DNA from: Liolophura sinensis
Lineage: Eukaryota > Mollusca > Polyplacophora > Chitonida > Chitonidae
Direction: 5' to 3'
DNA: 64,000 nucleotides
Assembly (NCBI RefSeq): GCF_032854445.1
Contig: NC_088306.1
Location: 21,237,764-21,301,763, forward strand
Of the stretch, positions 1-10,100 are shown piece by piece. The notes under the pieces are model-generated. The model made no database searches. It was not told the DNA's origin and worked only from the letters and a program-made list of their open reading frames with translations. Position 1 is the stretch's first letter. Each line of letters begins with the position of its first letter. The position numbers and the translations under genes were made by a program.

Positions 1-476
1 GCAACGAAGGTGAAGGTGCCGGTAAAAATCTGATAATTATTGTTTACCACTCTATCAATCCCCCGGTCTATGTCTTTCATCTTAAGATGCACCAGGCCAG
101 ACTGACTGTCCACACGGCCAACGTGTTCTCCGTCGTATGCACAGAACGTAACATCCTCGTCTGCCGAAGCCAGGCCAAGCTGAATTGCAAACTTCACAGC
201 ACAACGCCCACCGTTCCCGCATAACCCACCTACCCGTCCATCGCTACAGTGGTACACAAACTCAAAAACACAGTAACGGTGCTGGGCATTCTCACAAGAA
301 CGGATCTCGACCAACCCGTCCGCACCAATCCCAGTTCTAGGCTCGCACAATCTGACGACAAAAGTTTCTTGAGAGACGTCTATCCGCCTGTCTCTGTTGT
401 CCATAAATATGAAATTGTTTCCCAAAGCGTTGTACTTTGAAAATTCCATTGTCTGTACCCGCCAGCAACTGTTCAT
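1..476 (-). CDS. Diaminopimelate epimerase-like protein (DapF family), N-terminal part, runs off the window
   Basis: The minus strand is open from the window edge to a TGA at 477-479. In-frame ATGs lie at 476 and 449. The second (MEFSKYNALGNN...) aligns best with the usual DapF start, so it is the likelier initiator. About 150 residues are visible. Motifs in order are ALGNNF (family GLGNDF), MDNRD, LCEPRTGIGADGL (family GxGADG), SDG, and LCGNGGRCAV, whose first Cys is the first of the two catalytic cysteines of DAP epimerases. Later come a DG..H and a VHLKMKDI segment typical of the Bacteroidetes-type proteins I know. The second catalytic Cys would lie outside the window. DapF interconverts LL- and meso-diaminopimelate; animals are not known to make DAP, so the role here is unknown. 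The Asn normally preceding [AS]DG is Cys here, which may change the substrate. There is no intron in the visible part. The family call is strong; origin and function are inference. Confidence 0.85.
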   Translation of the reverse strand, partial: MNSCWRVQTMEFSKYNALGNNFIFMDNRDRRIDVSQETFVVRLCEPRTGIGADGLVEIRSCENAQHRYCVFEFVYHCSDGRVGGLCGNGGRCAVKFAIQLGLASADEDVTFCAYDGEHVGRVDSQSGLVHLKMKDIDRGIDRVVNNNYQIFTGTFTFV

Positions 477-1499
477 TCAGTAAAATCTGTCTTCAGAAGT
501 CCCGACGTGGAGTGCTAATTACAAGTATCTATCTGTATGTGTCATGACCTACATTTCATTCGCAAGGCGTGTGAAGTAATCTTATAAACACGATACTAGA
601 GACTTTATTGTGTACATTACATATCTCCACTACGTTATTGTCAGCACGCTACGCATGACCGCGCATAAAGTGCTATTTCAGTTCGTTACGCTACCAGCGC
701 ACAGATTAACAAAGTGTTGCTCATCTCTCACGCCGTCCAATCAGAATCGATTCTGTATGCAATGAAGCCATGGTGATTCCTACTACTTCATTTATTTTCC
801 TGTAACCGGGTTGGGCTACATTAGACACAGTGGGTGCCCTACTTAAAAGACAAAGTCCATTTCTCCGTTTGAATGGCTATATTCAAGGGAAAATTATAGC
901 GGAGGGAAAACAGTGGATTTACGCTGTAATGTCACTGTAAAATAAAGACACAAGTGTCAGCTCTGATTTTTGTGCAGAATATTTACGGTGTATACAAATC
1001 TCACAATATGATAAGTCTTACAGTGTATCGGAATATTACAGTGTAACGTAGCACCCACAGGGAGAACATCACAACATTGCTGTAACCTTGACAACATACA
1101 ACATCTAAATCTGTCAAATACACTGCTCCTTTTACGACATCCCCACATATCTTAAACGTGTCCACTGAGCAACAGCAATAACCGCATGTTCATGACTTCA
1201 ATTTCCGTAGCAAAAGAGACCAGTATGGCGTAAGAGCATGCGCACATGTGAACCGTATTATATGTACACCTCAACAGCTTTGAGACAGACTAGTCAGATA
1301 TCATTATCCAACAACAACGCCATGCTGGCAGACTAAGGAATTAGCCAGATTTACACAACTTACCTTCCGTAAGTCGTCTCAGTGAAGAAGCACTAGATAA
1401 AAGAGCGGTGGAAATCCGTCCTGCAACAAGGAGTAACATTACACGTACATGCACCCTAAGGACTCATTCGTCGTCATATGACTGAAAAATTGTTAAATA
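477..1499. other. 5' flank of the DapF-like gene, no coding sequence recognised
   Basis: No conserved reading frame is visible. On the minus strand there is a strong splice-donor match (CGGAAG|GTAAGT) with its exon edge at 1364, and an AG acceptor-like site at about 469-471 just upstream of the DapF-like start. A non-coding first exon spliced to the coding exon is therefore possible, but this is weak inference. Confidence 0.3.
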
Positions 1500-1760
1500 A
1501 AAGCGTCGAATCCGACATTCATATACCATTCGTAGTCCGTAAAAGGCGTTCCAAGTCGATAATCGCAAGATCCATTTCCAAAACAACGTTTAACACTAAC
1601 TCCCAAAGACAAAGGTATGTAAGAAATTATACGAATAAGAAATAAAGCCGGTAACACACAAGAGAGAAGCGGTCATCAGTTTTCAATGATGCCGGGCAGA
1701 CAATGAATATTCCAGGCATGAATTCCATATCAAAGTTCACATTCGTAGACCTTGAATGAG
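1500..1760 (+). repeat. Dispersed repeat R1, copy 1
   Basis: This stretch aligns by eye with 42410-42650. Both share an ordered series of blocks: a GACATTC.TATACCA block, a CAATTTCCAAAAC-like block, AAAGACAAAG/AAAGCACCAAAG, AAGAGAGAAGC/AAAGAGAAGC and a GATG...AATGTTC/AATATTCC.AGGC block. It looks like an old interspersed element without coding capacity. Confidence 0.5.
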
Positions 1761-1989
1761 TTCCATGTCAAATAACAATTAAACAAGTATCTCAGTCGCG
1801 CTTTAATTGCAACTGTTCATAAAGGCATCATGCTGATGTAATGAGCATGGCTACCTTTACGGTCCCTAGCCCCAGGTTGAGCGGTATTAGATACAGTTTG
1901 AAAATGACGAGCGTTACAGACTCTAACCGATCAGATTGTGATTCCAAAGTAACGGACGATTACGTCTTTCCCGTTAATATGTAAAGATC

Positions 1990-2140
1990 TCATGCTACAA
2001 GAGGCGCCATCTATGATGTTACACATGACATACAAGATAGGCGGTTACACTGGGCAACCAGCGCCATCTATGTTGTTAAATACCATGTTCGTGATAGATA
2101 TGTACATAGGAATAACAGCGCCGCCTATGTGGTTGATCAC
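1990..2140. repeat. Short diverged tandem repeat, about 57-60 bp unit
   Basis: The motif GCGCCATCTATG recurs at about 2005 and 2081, and as GCGCCGCCTATG at about 2120. Each is followed by a TGTT/GGTT and a related spacer. There are roughly 2.4 diverged copies. The stretch from 2141 to 3045 shows nothing else I recognise. Confidence 0.4.
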
Positions 2141-3048
2141 AATGCACATCGCCAGAGATTCTGAACGCTCTGTCCATACCCGCCAACGACAGTGTTATAC
2201 TCATTGTAAAATTTGAGAAACTTATAATGAAGGCGTTTGATGGAGTATCCTTGACAAACTAGTTTTTGAACTACCAACTTGTGACGCAGATTGAAGTCAT
2301 CACAATTAACGCAAGATCTGACAAATGCTACAAGGCGAGATATGTATACGCCATATGACACACGGCCTTTGGTATATTGCTATCTAAATAAGGATAATTT
2401 ACAATATCAAAATTGAAATTATCCCTGGTTATGGAGGTCATTGCTCACAGGCCACCTTAGATTTGCTTCACCATCACCGTTGTATGGACAGCATCTAACA
2501 GCAAATCGCTTCTTTAACTCCACGATGTCTTGACGAGTTGGTCTATGGTCAGTGTGCGTGGTTTTTTTGCAGGGCAGAGGCGGAACTAACTAGTGGCGCC
2601 CTCACGGGCTGCTAACACTATTGTAAGGGGAGATAACGCATATACCATTTGCACAGTGGAAGGAGACGTCCCTCCGGCTACATTTCATTTTTATAATTTC
2701 TTATACGATAGAAATTGTACAATTTGGAATTGTACAATATTGTATAATACCGTGGGAATGAAAGCGAGGGTGTTGTTTTATTCCTTCAAATAGAATACTA
2801 GTTCACTGCATAAAGAACAGAAATGTGAAAAATTCAGTCATAATGAACATGAATTACTTTTAGAACTAAAACAGCCATAATGACGATATATTTTCTGCTA
2901 GAAAATATAACGGAAAAAGTAACATATAGCATTAGCAAGGATACTGTCGCGGTCCAATATATATTGTTTTATATTTTTATTAAATGACGACATTGGATTT
3001 AAATAGGCGCTTACGGCGTATACTTTGCAAAGTTCGGAGACCTGGGCC

Positions 3049-3492
3049 CTCTTGCACAGAAAGGTTTAAGCCATAATCGATTGTAGACCGTACAACTGAG
3101 TCAGAATTTATTCTATAAAAAAACTCGCCGCTTGCACAAAGAAATTGTAAAGCGGTTGGAATTTTTTCAAGTTACAATCGAGAAGGTAGGCCAAATTCAA
3201 TTCGTACATAGACATTGTACCAGTCAATATCTTTTCTTGTCTTCATTTTCAAAAGAGTTCTACATCATAATGATTCAGCAGCATGTGACAAAACGGTAGT
3301 ATCATATTTTTAAGACAATTATATCGCTCATCATTGTAAACCCAGTCAAAAAGTACTAACTAAGGCAAGTATTTGTTCTTAACTTTAACTGTGAGGCTGT
3401 TGTAAATATTTACAGCGGTTTTGACACGATTGTAATTTCTGATTGTAAGTTACAACAATCGTAGCTTACAATCCTTTCGTGCAAGAGGGTGT
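3049..3492. mobile_element. MITE-like element with imperfect terminal inverted repeats
   Basis: The left end begins CCCTCTTGCACAGAAAGG and the right end, reverse complemented, begins CCCTCTTGCACGAAAGG. The similarity continues inward for about 38 bases through TAAGC..A..ATTG..TTGTA. The interior is AT-rich with several GATTGTAA/TTACAATC blocks and no ORF. A second GGCCCTTTTTGCA-like end at about 3555 suggests nested or extended copies. No clear target duplication is visible. Confidence 0.6.
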
Positions 3493-3596
3493 CGATTGTA
3501 AGCTATGGCTACGATCAAGATCTTAGTGATTTGCAATCAACTTAAGCCTATGGCCCTTTTTGCAAACTGCCCCTTGGAATGAAGCTCAGCTCCGGC

Positions 3597-3830
3597 AGGT
3601 CCTGGTCATACCTTAAAGAATGGTAGGCCGTGTTATTGCTGCCTCCACTGTCGCTCAGCAATTGGAGGTTAGAGCAGAGTTGTCTCGTTGTCAGTGTAAT
3701 TGGGTGTAACTGGGTGGGGTATCATATCTGGTGCCTTCGACATGAAGGCACTTTGGGGGCATGGACTCGTACTGCCACAAGAAGACATAATTTATGTACA
3801 CACATCGTCTTGTGACTGAAAACTTGTTAA
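3597..3830 (+). mobile_element. SINE family 2 (tRNA-derived), diverged, head-truncated copy
   Basis: It contains the ordered body blocks of the copy at 33645-33957: GGTCATACC near the 5' end, a GCTCAGCA block, CAGTGTAATTGGGTG, GGGTGGGGTATCAT, and GGTGCCTTCGACAT. These read in the same order as on the minus strand of the 33.6-kb copy. The tRNA-like head is missing and the copy is old. Confidence 0.65.
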
Positions 3831-4129
3831 GTGTGACGTAAAGAGCATAAATATATGTGGTTACATGTGATCACTTTGCCCTCACTGCTCTGGTTTTACT
3901 CGGTGTGCTATACAAGTGTAAAAACAATCAAACGATAGGTGCATTTGTTTATGTACACGTATCATCTTCCTCACTAATTGTCAACTGTGGAAATGATTTT
4001 GAGAGAACAGCTATTGAAGATTGTACCCGTAAATGTAACCCGTGAAAAGGATCACAGTGTAATTGTCGAAATAACTCACGTAACCCTGGGAGCAAAGGAC
4101 GTAGCTATGATATTAATATAAAATATAAT

Positions 4130-4640
4130 TAAAGACACAGTAGTGCACAAAACTAGAGCGGTGGCAGTGCAATAGTCACGTCAGCGGTGAAATCTCTAAG
4201 AGCAGCAATCTACACACCACCTTACACCATGGCTTGAGCAAGATTAGAAAAAAAATGTGCAGTGATCTTAAAGGCATTTTATTAGATTTATTTATTTATT
4301 TGATTGGTGTTTTACGCCGCACTCAGGAATATTTCACTTATACGACAGCGGCCAGCATTATGGTGGGAGGAAACCGGGCACAACCCGGGGGAAACTCACG
4401 ACCATCCGCAGGTTGCTGGCAACTCTTCCCACTTACGGCCGGAGAGGAAGCCAGCATGAGCTGGACTTGAACTCCTCCCCCCTCCCGTTTTATTAAACGT
4501 CACTGGTCTAGAATTACTCCGAATGCTGTGTTGTGATAACATTTAACATAGAAAAAATAACAGACTACGGTTATGGTTAGTCTACCAGCAGAATCCTGGA
4601 TTACACAGAGAGTGATTTTCTGCATATTGTTATTCATTTA
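4130..4640 (+). repeat. Dispersed repeat R2 copy, split by a nested SINE
   Basis: The left half (AGAGCGGTGGCAGTGCAATAG, 4150s) and right half (CACTGGTCTAGAATTACTC, 4500s) match the continuous sequence at 7115-7370 (GAGCAGCGGTGACAATGTAATAG ... CACTGGTCTAGGTAGAATTAC). The SINE at 4273-4478 therefore inserted into an older R2 copy. Confidence 0.55.
4273..4478 (-). mobile_element. SINE family 1 (tRNA-derived), 5'-truncated, inside R2
   Basis: The plus strand reads TTTATTTATTTATTTGATTGG, then GTTTTACGCCGCACTCAGG, CCAGCATTATGGTGGGAGG and GAGCTGGACTTGAACTC, which is the reverse complement of the full copy at 34491-34747. The tRNA-like head beyond the B-box region is missing. Confidence 0.9.
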
Positions 4641-4670
4641 ATGATAAGGCTTTAATCTCTGCACTAAACT

Positions 4671-4687
4671 CCCCCCCCCCCCCCCCA
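4671..4687. repeat. Poly-C tract
   Basis: A homopolymer run of about 16 C with one flanking A-interrupted C block. Length is likely unstable or uncertain in an assembly. Confidence 0.9.
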
Positions 4688-4799
4688 CCCGATATCCGAT
4701 ATTCCCACTCTAGGGAATGAGGCTACAGTGTTCTCAGTGGACTCGTCCATTTTGAAAGGTATTTGTGAGGTTTGTTTGGAAGATGTCTTATTATACTGC

Positions 4800-5046
4800 A
4801 GGGTCCTCTGTGGCTGAGGGGCTAGAATGTCAGTGCGGCCCAATGACCCAAGAGTCTCTCAAACCCAGCTCATGCTGGCTTCCTCTCCGGTCTTACGTGG
4901 GAAAGTTTGTCAGCAGCCTGCGAATGGTCGTGGGTTTCCGCCGGGTTCTGCTTTGTGTCCTCCCACCATAATGCTGGCAGCCTTCATGTAAGTGAAATAT
5001 TCTTGAGTACGGCGTAGAACACCAATCAAATAAATAAATAAATAAA
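4800..5046 (+). mobile_element. SINE family 1, near full length
   Basis: The head resembles a tRNA (GTCCTCTGTGGCTGAGGGG, A-box-like). It is followed by the family body (CTCATGCTGGCTTCCTCTCC, GCGAATGGTCGTGGGTTTCC, CACCATAATGCTGGCAGCC) and ends in an (AAAT)n tail at 5029-5046. It faces the SINE at 4273-4478, so the pair could form a long hairpin. Confidence 0.9.
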
Positions 5047-5371
5047 TCATACCGGAAAATGTAAGTTTTATGACTAAAAGAGATTTATTTGAGTCGAAAA
5101 TGCACTTTGTGGAGGGGGAGGGGGATTTTAGGTTATTTATACTGCTTGGCTTTAATACCTTTAGGGTATTGTGCCTGTATTGTGGCAATTTATGATATTA
5201 ACTCTGGTGCTGCCATCTTTCAATTCAGAAATAATTAATCAATCAATCAATTAATTAATCAACTATTTTTCGGTAAAAGAAGAGGGAGTGGTAAAATAGA
5301 ATTACGTTTATGTACGGGTATGTATTAGTCCAGTTTTATGGTCATCAAACTGAGGTTCAAAGTTCGCACAA
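5047..5371. other. Non-coding, simple AT repeats only
   Basis: Downstream flank of copy A. It contains a G-rich GGAGGGGGAGGGGG run at about 5112 and an (AATC)n/(AATT)n stretch at 5231-5262. No gene is recognised. Confidence 0.5.
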
Positions 5372-6208
5372 TCAGAGTTTGATGTCACAGAACGACTTTT
5401 GGATTCGTCTAATTCTGGCGTCCCACTCTGTTCGTTCTGGGCCCGATATACCCCACCTTTGTCGCTTGTGCACTGGCAAAGACGGACGATTCCACAACTG
5501 GAAGTTGATATCCACCATTTCTTGTCGTCTGCCTAACAGAGACGACTGTATACCTTCGTGTTGGAATATTGTCGGTCGAGACACATATCGTTTGAACTGT
5601 AGATTAATTTCATTGAAATGAAGATAGAGGACATCATTTGGTTGCTCGCTGTAGAATAAGGTAAGAAATTTGGCTAGCTTCGCAACGTCTACAGAACGGT
5701 AAAACTTTCCAATGAATCCGATCTCTGAGAATTCCAGGCACACCCATTCGGGAACCTTTCCCATGAATCTTCTGATGGCTGTGACGTAACCAGGCACTGT
5801 AATAACGTCATCCTCCAGTTGAAGGTAGTATGCGGATATACGCTCGCTGTAAGTCATCAAGAAGGCAAAGTCCAAGTTCTGCTTGGAGCGCCACCTGACG
5901 CGGGAAACGCTGTGGTTGTACGTCATTTCTAGATAATCGGGTTTGGGTCGGATACAAAGTTGGATAAAAACTGTCCGGTGCTTCGATAGTTTGAAGTAGA
6001 CCTGACTGGAAATGCTTTCGGTATTTAAGAAGCAGCTGAGCGTTGATCGCTTCTCGCGACGTTATCTCTCGTTCCGCCAACAAGACGACAATGGTGACGC
6101 TCTGACGTTCGGTGACGTCGGTGTTATTTATCAGCGAGTCTATGGTCAGTTGAATGTATTGGGTGCCATTTGGTCTGGACGCAGTCGGAATGCCAATAGT
6201 CATGAAAC
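5372..6208 (-). pseudogene. MGAT4-like (GT54) catalytic exon, copy A, frameshifted
   Basis: The family transfers GlcNAc to N-glycan mannose in the Golgi. The exon starts after a TTTCAG acceptor, leaving GT of a split codon (phase 1), then FMTIGIPT. The first frame runs through VTIVVLLAE and FYPTLYPT. The homologous sequence then moves to another frame (MTYNHSVSRVRWRSKQNLDF, YLQLEDDV, CLEFSEIGFIGKFY, EQPNDVLYLHFNE, PTIFQHEG) and ends FCDIKL-stop. The switch lies near 5925-5960 and equals a net +1. It could be a true frameshift, an assembly error or a very short intron, though no convincing splice pair is visible. All family motifs are otherwise intact, including the LEDD acidic motif. Confidence 0.8.
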
Positions 6209-6555
6209 CTGAAAGAGCAGACGAAGTCTCACTGTATTTATGTGTTATATATTTGATTGATGTTTGTCGCAGAATTAACACATTTTTATTATACGATGGT
6301 AACAGAGAACGTCCGCCACCTGCCTAGGCGCTCTTTCCTCAAAGCCAGTTTTGACTAAGGTCAAATGTTGAATTGTTATTCAACTCGACTACTTTTTGAT
6401 AATATGATCTAAAATTCGGAATATGAAGTGAGTGTTATTTTTTAAAGTTGAATTTCAAAAAGTCCATGTAGAATTTGCCCCAGGTAGCTAACAAACAGTT
6501 TAAAACAATCTCACAATCGGAACAATTCGAAAATATGAAACGGCTCTTAAGTGTC
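6209..6555. other. Upstream (intronic) sequence of copy A
   Basis: It begins with the polypyrimidine acceptor of copy A on the minus strand. No anchor-type exon comparable to 27494-27599 was found between 6.2 and 9.2 kb. Confidence 0.4.
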
Positions 6556-6700
6556 CTGTAAACGACGATTAGCCCTTCATTATTGGGGTCGTGAGTTCGA
6601 GCCCAACTCTCGCAGGTCAGGAAATTCATCTGGCACCTGGCGAGGTACAGCATTATGCATCTCATGCTGCTCGTTTGGGCGTTAAACATTAGTAAACTCA
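6556..6700 (+). mobile_element. SINE family 3 (tRNA-derived)
   Basis: A B-box-like GTGAGTTCGAGCCC lies at about 6590-6603, preceded by a tRNA-like head. The 3' part reads CTGGCGAGGTACAGCATTA and GGGCGTTAAACATTAGTAAA. A related tail (GGCGTTAAACAAATATAAAC) occurs at about 23836. Confidence 0.6.
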
Positions 6701-6799
6701 ATGACAAGTAGTTACACCTCTATTTATCAGCAAAAATAAATCCCGTCACGTCACAAGACGTCAACGGCGACCACGGCAATATAATTATAGACATGCAGC

Positions 6800-7560
6800 A
6801 TAGAAAGTAAAACCAGAGCAGCAACGACAGTGTGACAGTTGGCAAATGGTTACATGTAACCGATAAAATACGGTCTCCTGTCAATCTGCCTCAGTTAGGG
6901 TTTTATTCTAACTGTTCATGTGAATGCTTAAACAGTACTAAATTACACGCCCCCTAGCACTATGGCTTAAACGGAAATAGGTCAAAAAAGTGCACTGATG
7001 TTCATTGCCACTGGACTAAACCATCACATTAAAACAGTGGAACATTGTGTTTTACTAAGGCTGTCACTTTATCAATAAAACCGCAAAAGATGTAAATTAC
7101 AAAGAGAAGAGTATGGTAGAGCAGCGGTGACAATGTAATAGTTGGCAAATGATCAAACATAACTCAGTCTGGTAAAATCCGGCCTCTTCATGCAAATGCT
7201 TCAGTGGTAGCAACGTAGACACTCCATGGCACCAAGACATTCGCAGAATTATGTAAAAAATTATAATGCAGCTATGTTGACAACAATGTATTAGACCTCA
7301 CTGGTCTAGGTAGAATTACTCAAAATGTTGTGCTGTCGTCACGTTACCTATTGATATTACAACGATAGCATTAATAACAATGCAAAGAGACCTGGCCAGG
7401 GGGATACTTATCAGACCAGCAAAATATCACAGTGTGAAAGATAGCATCAATTGAAAAACCTGATCTGCAACAGCAGTGTGATAGTTAGCAAATGGGTCAC
7501 ATCCAATCGGCCACATCTGGCCTCTATTTAATTTACCTCAATTACGAACTGATAAGATAT
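6800..7560 (+). repeat. Dispersed repeat R2, about 2.3 tandem diverged copies
   Basis: The block GAGCAGC..(C/G)G(A)CAGTGTGA(C/T)AGTTGGCAAATGG recurs at about 6816, 7120 and 7466. Each is followed by a CCGGCCTCTT/CGGTCTCCTG and a TTTGCCTCAGTTA-like block. The unit is about 310-350 bp. A fragment also occurs at 29095-29200. It has no coding capacity. Confidence 0.55.
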
Positions 7561-7799
7561 CGCGAACATCACTGCGCCGAATGAGTCTTAAGGGCTCTGA
7601 CCACAAGGCAAGGGCTGACCGGTGTCAGCGAGCTTGCTGTCACTGGACAAGCCGTCATGTGTGACTGGCGTCATCGGCATAGCGTCCCACAGAGGCAGAA
7701 CTATACCTTTATTAAGTCTTAAGTCTACCTCCTTCGCCGTCTAATCTGGCAAGAATAATGATAAAAGCGATGCTAAACCTCTAGTGTACAGATCTGACA

Positions 7800-7902
7800 T
7801 CATCCCGGTTTCCTCCCATCATAATGCTGGCCGCCGTCTTATAAGTGAAATATCCTTGAGTAAGCCGTAAAAAAACTATCAAATAAACAAATAAATACCT
7901 GA
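7800..7902 (+). mobile_element. SINE family 1, 3' fragment
   Basis: It keeps only the 3' body (CCGGTTTCCTCCCATCATAA, GGCCGCCGTCTTATAAGTGA) and an AAATAAACAAATAAATA tail. Confidence 0.85.
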
Positions 7903-8044
7903 TGTCTTCAAAAAGACCTGAACATTAAACAGCTACACCAATGTCAAAACCTCTGCTTTTTGACAGCAGAGGTTAAATGATAACGACCAGGACAAGTCTA
8001 AAAAGCTTTCTTAAATTTTACTAAAATGCAGAGTATTAAAAGCA

Positions 8045-8145
8045 CTATCGTCTCCCCCCAACAAAATGTTGGCCGCCGTCTTATAATTGAAATATTTTTG
8101 CGTACGGCACAAAATACCAATCAAATAAATAAATAAATAAAACCA
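8045..8145 (+). mobile_element. SINE family 1, 3' fragment
   Basis: It contains TTGGCCGCCGTCTTATAATTGA, then CAATCAAATAAATAAATAA at its end. It is more diverged than the 4.8-kb copy. Confidence 0.85.
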
Positions 8146-8202
8146 CTCTAGCTAGATTGGGGAGATGATACGGAAACAGCCCATACACCTATCGCTGACG
8201 TA

Positions 8203-8312
8203 TATAATGACTACACTTTCAAACATTATTACAGTATAGTTGCCTTACTCAATGTTATATAATGACTACACTTTCAAACATTATTACAGTATAGTTGCCT
8301 TACTCAATGTTA
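8203..8312. repeat. Perfect tandem duplication of a 55-bp unit
   Basis: Two adjacent copies, period 55, each containing AATGACTACACTTTCAAACA and TATAGTTGCCTTACTCAATG. Near identity indicates a recent event. The region from 8313 to 9234 shows no gene. An AATAAA (minus strand, about 8974) could serve copy B as a polyadenylation signal. Confidence 0.9.
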
Positions 8313-9234
8313 TACCTGTCTTCTTCTCAGGCAGGCAATACTATCACGTTACATCAGGCGAATTTTACGGACACTGCCAAAGATTTTTTTACTGTAGAAG
8401 ACTCTTCATTTGCATGAGCTAAATAGTGTTATTTCGCCGTAAATCTCTTTGAACTATGGTCTTAGCTGTGTACCATAGACGTTATCATTATCGTTTATCA
8501 TTTTAGAATTTCTGACTAGTTTCTATTAGAATTGGAATATCTCTAAAACTACATCAGAACCCCTAATCAGCGGTACTCAAATACTTGCATTTGTTTTACG
8601 ATCTGCCTGGGAGATACTGATATTGTGTAATCATTTGGTATATAGCGAAAAGGCAAAAGATTAGTTCTCTCAAAACATATGTGTGACGGGCTTTTGCGCT
8701 TCAAAGTTTTCTAGAAAGAGAGGCTGGTGTATTAATAATGTTTTCTCTCTAATATACTGACGTCATTAAGAATCGATCAGGTCAGTATAGTTTAGCACTC
8801 TAGTATAAACGCTTGGTCTAGCTGCATTTGTTGTAGTGCGAGACAATGTTGTGTTATACATAGTGTTTTCCGCAGTGGTCTCCATTGTCTCTTTAAAGGC
8901 GTTCCTTTTTCCAAGATAAGCCTCTCTGGCAGGAGCAATTTCCCTTCAAGGTCTCAACCCATTACAGCAATTTTATTCACTTTGAACACCACTGCTACTT
9001 GAGGAATGCATCATTCAGAATAGCTTTTGCTTGTCACAACTATCCCCTGTTTAGAAAACACCCTCTCACTACATTACATCAGAGTAGAACCTTTCCTTGC
9101 TGGGCTACTCGCTTCAAGAGGTTCCTTAACTTCTAAAAAAACCATCCCGTAAGAAAAATCTATCCAAGTGGAGCACTTCCACTATCCAGATCCACCATTA
9201 TTGTGTGAGTTGAAGAAACTTATGTTGTTTTTGG

Positions 9235-10100
9235 TTAACAAAATATTTCCCTCAAGACTTTTTTTCTTTCTTCCCAGAGTTCTTGTTCAGGACCTTCTTG
9301 ATTGTTCAGTCGTCTGATTTCAGCTGGAATTAATCCCTTTCTTTCAGAGCTAGAATCGTTCATGGAAGCATTCGGGCTGAACATTAGGTCTATCAGGGGC
9401 TCTCGTTTGCGATGGAGGCTCGAAACGAATCCTCTGTGTTGAAATATGGTAGGTTTCCTAAGATACCTCCTAAACTGGAGCATCATTTCGTTAAAGTGAA
9501 GGAGGAGGACGTCGTTGGGTTGTTCATTGTAGAAAAGTTTAAGGAGGCTGGCTAACTTCGTGAGATCGTACGAATGAAAGAGTTTTGCAATGAAGCCAAG
9601 TTCACTGAACTCCAAACAAGTCCACACGCCCGACCACCAGTCCTGTTCTGCTTTTCTGTTTATTCTGGCAATGTACTGTTTTATTAGCCTCACATATATG
9701 GGCACAGTAACTACGTCGTCTTCCAACTGAAGATAAAACTCAGAGATGCTTTGACTGTATTGCATGAGGAAGGCAAAATCGAAATTCTGTTTTGAACGCC
9801 AGATGATCTGATCCATTGGATGCTTGTAAGTCGTCCTAAGGTTAGACAAGGACGGATAAAACTCAAGCGGTGCTTCAATGATCTGGATGAAGCCAGAGTC
9901 GATGTAGGTTGGGTAAATCAATGTGATTTTTGTCCTCAACTCGCTTCGCAAACTTGGATCAAAATCTGACAAGAAAACAACTACCACAACTTCACTTTTG
10001 TCCTCTTCTCTGCTATGTTTGATCAAAGAATCTAGCGTCTCCTGTAGGTACCAGCGATCAGACCGTCTATGCATTGTCGGGAGGCCTATGGTCAGGAATC
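9235..10100 (-). CDS. MGAT4-like (GT54) glycosyltransferase catalytic exon, copy B, intact
   Basis: This 3'-terminal exon starts after TTTTTACAG with a phase-1 acceptor (GA of a split codon, then FLTIGLPT) and stays open for about 288 codons to a stop at 9235-9237. Motifs in order are VVVVFLSDFDP, a SGFIQIIEAP block, EFYPSLSNL, IIWRSKQNFDFAFLMQYS, FYLQLEDDVVTVP (acidic EDD motif), WTCLEFSELGFIAKLFHSYD, YNEQPNDVLLLHFNE and PTIFQHRGFVSSL. These match the MGAT4 family in order, although the C-terminal part is shorter than in vertebrate MGAT4 proteins. The membrane anchor must come from an upstream exon. The nearest candidate is 27494-27599; none was found between B and C. It is about 79% covered by motifs shared with D. 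Confidence 0.85.

Noticed and set aside
249-440. Plus-strand 63-codon ORF
   Set aside because: It is the antisense shadow of the DapF-like frame, which has recognisable motifs.
5310-5621. 103-codon plus-strand ORF
   Set aside because: Antisense shadow of the MGAT4-like copy A exon.
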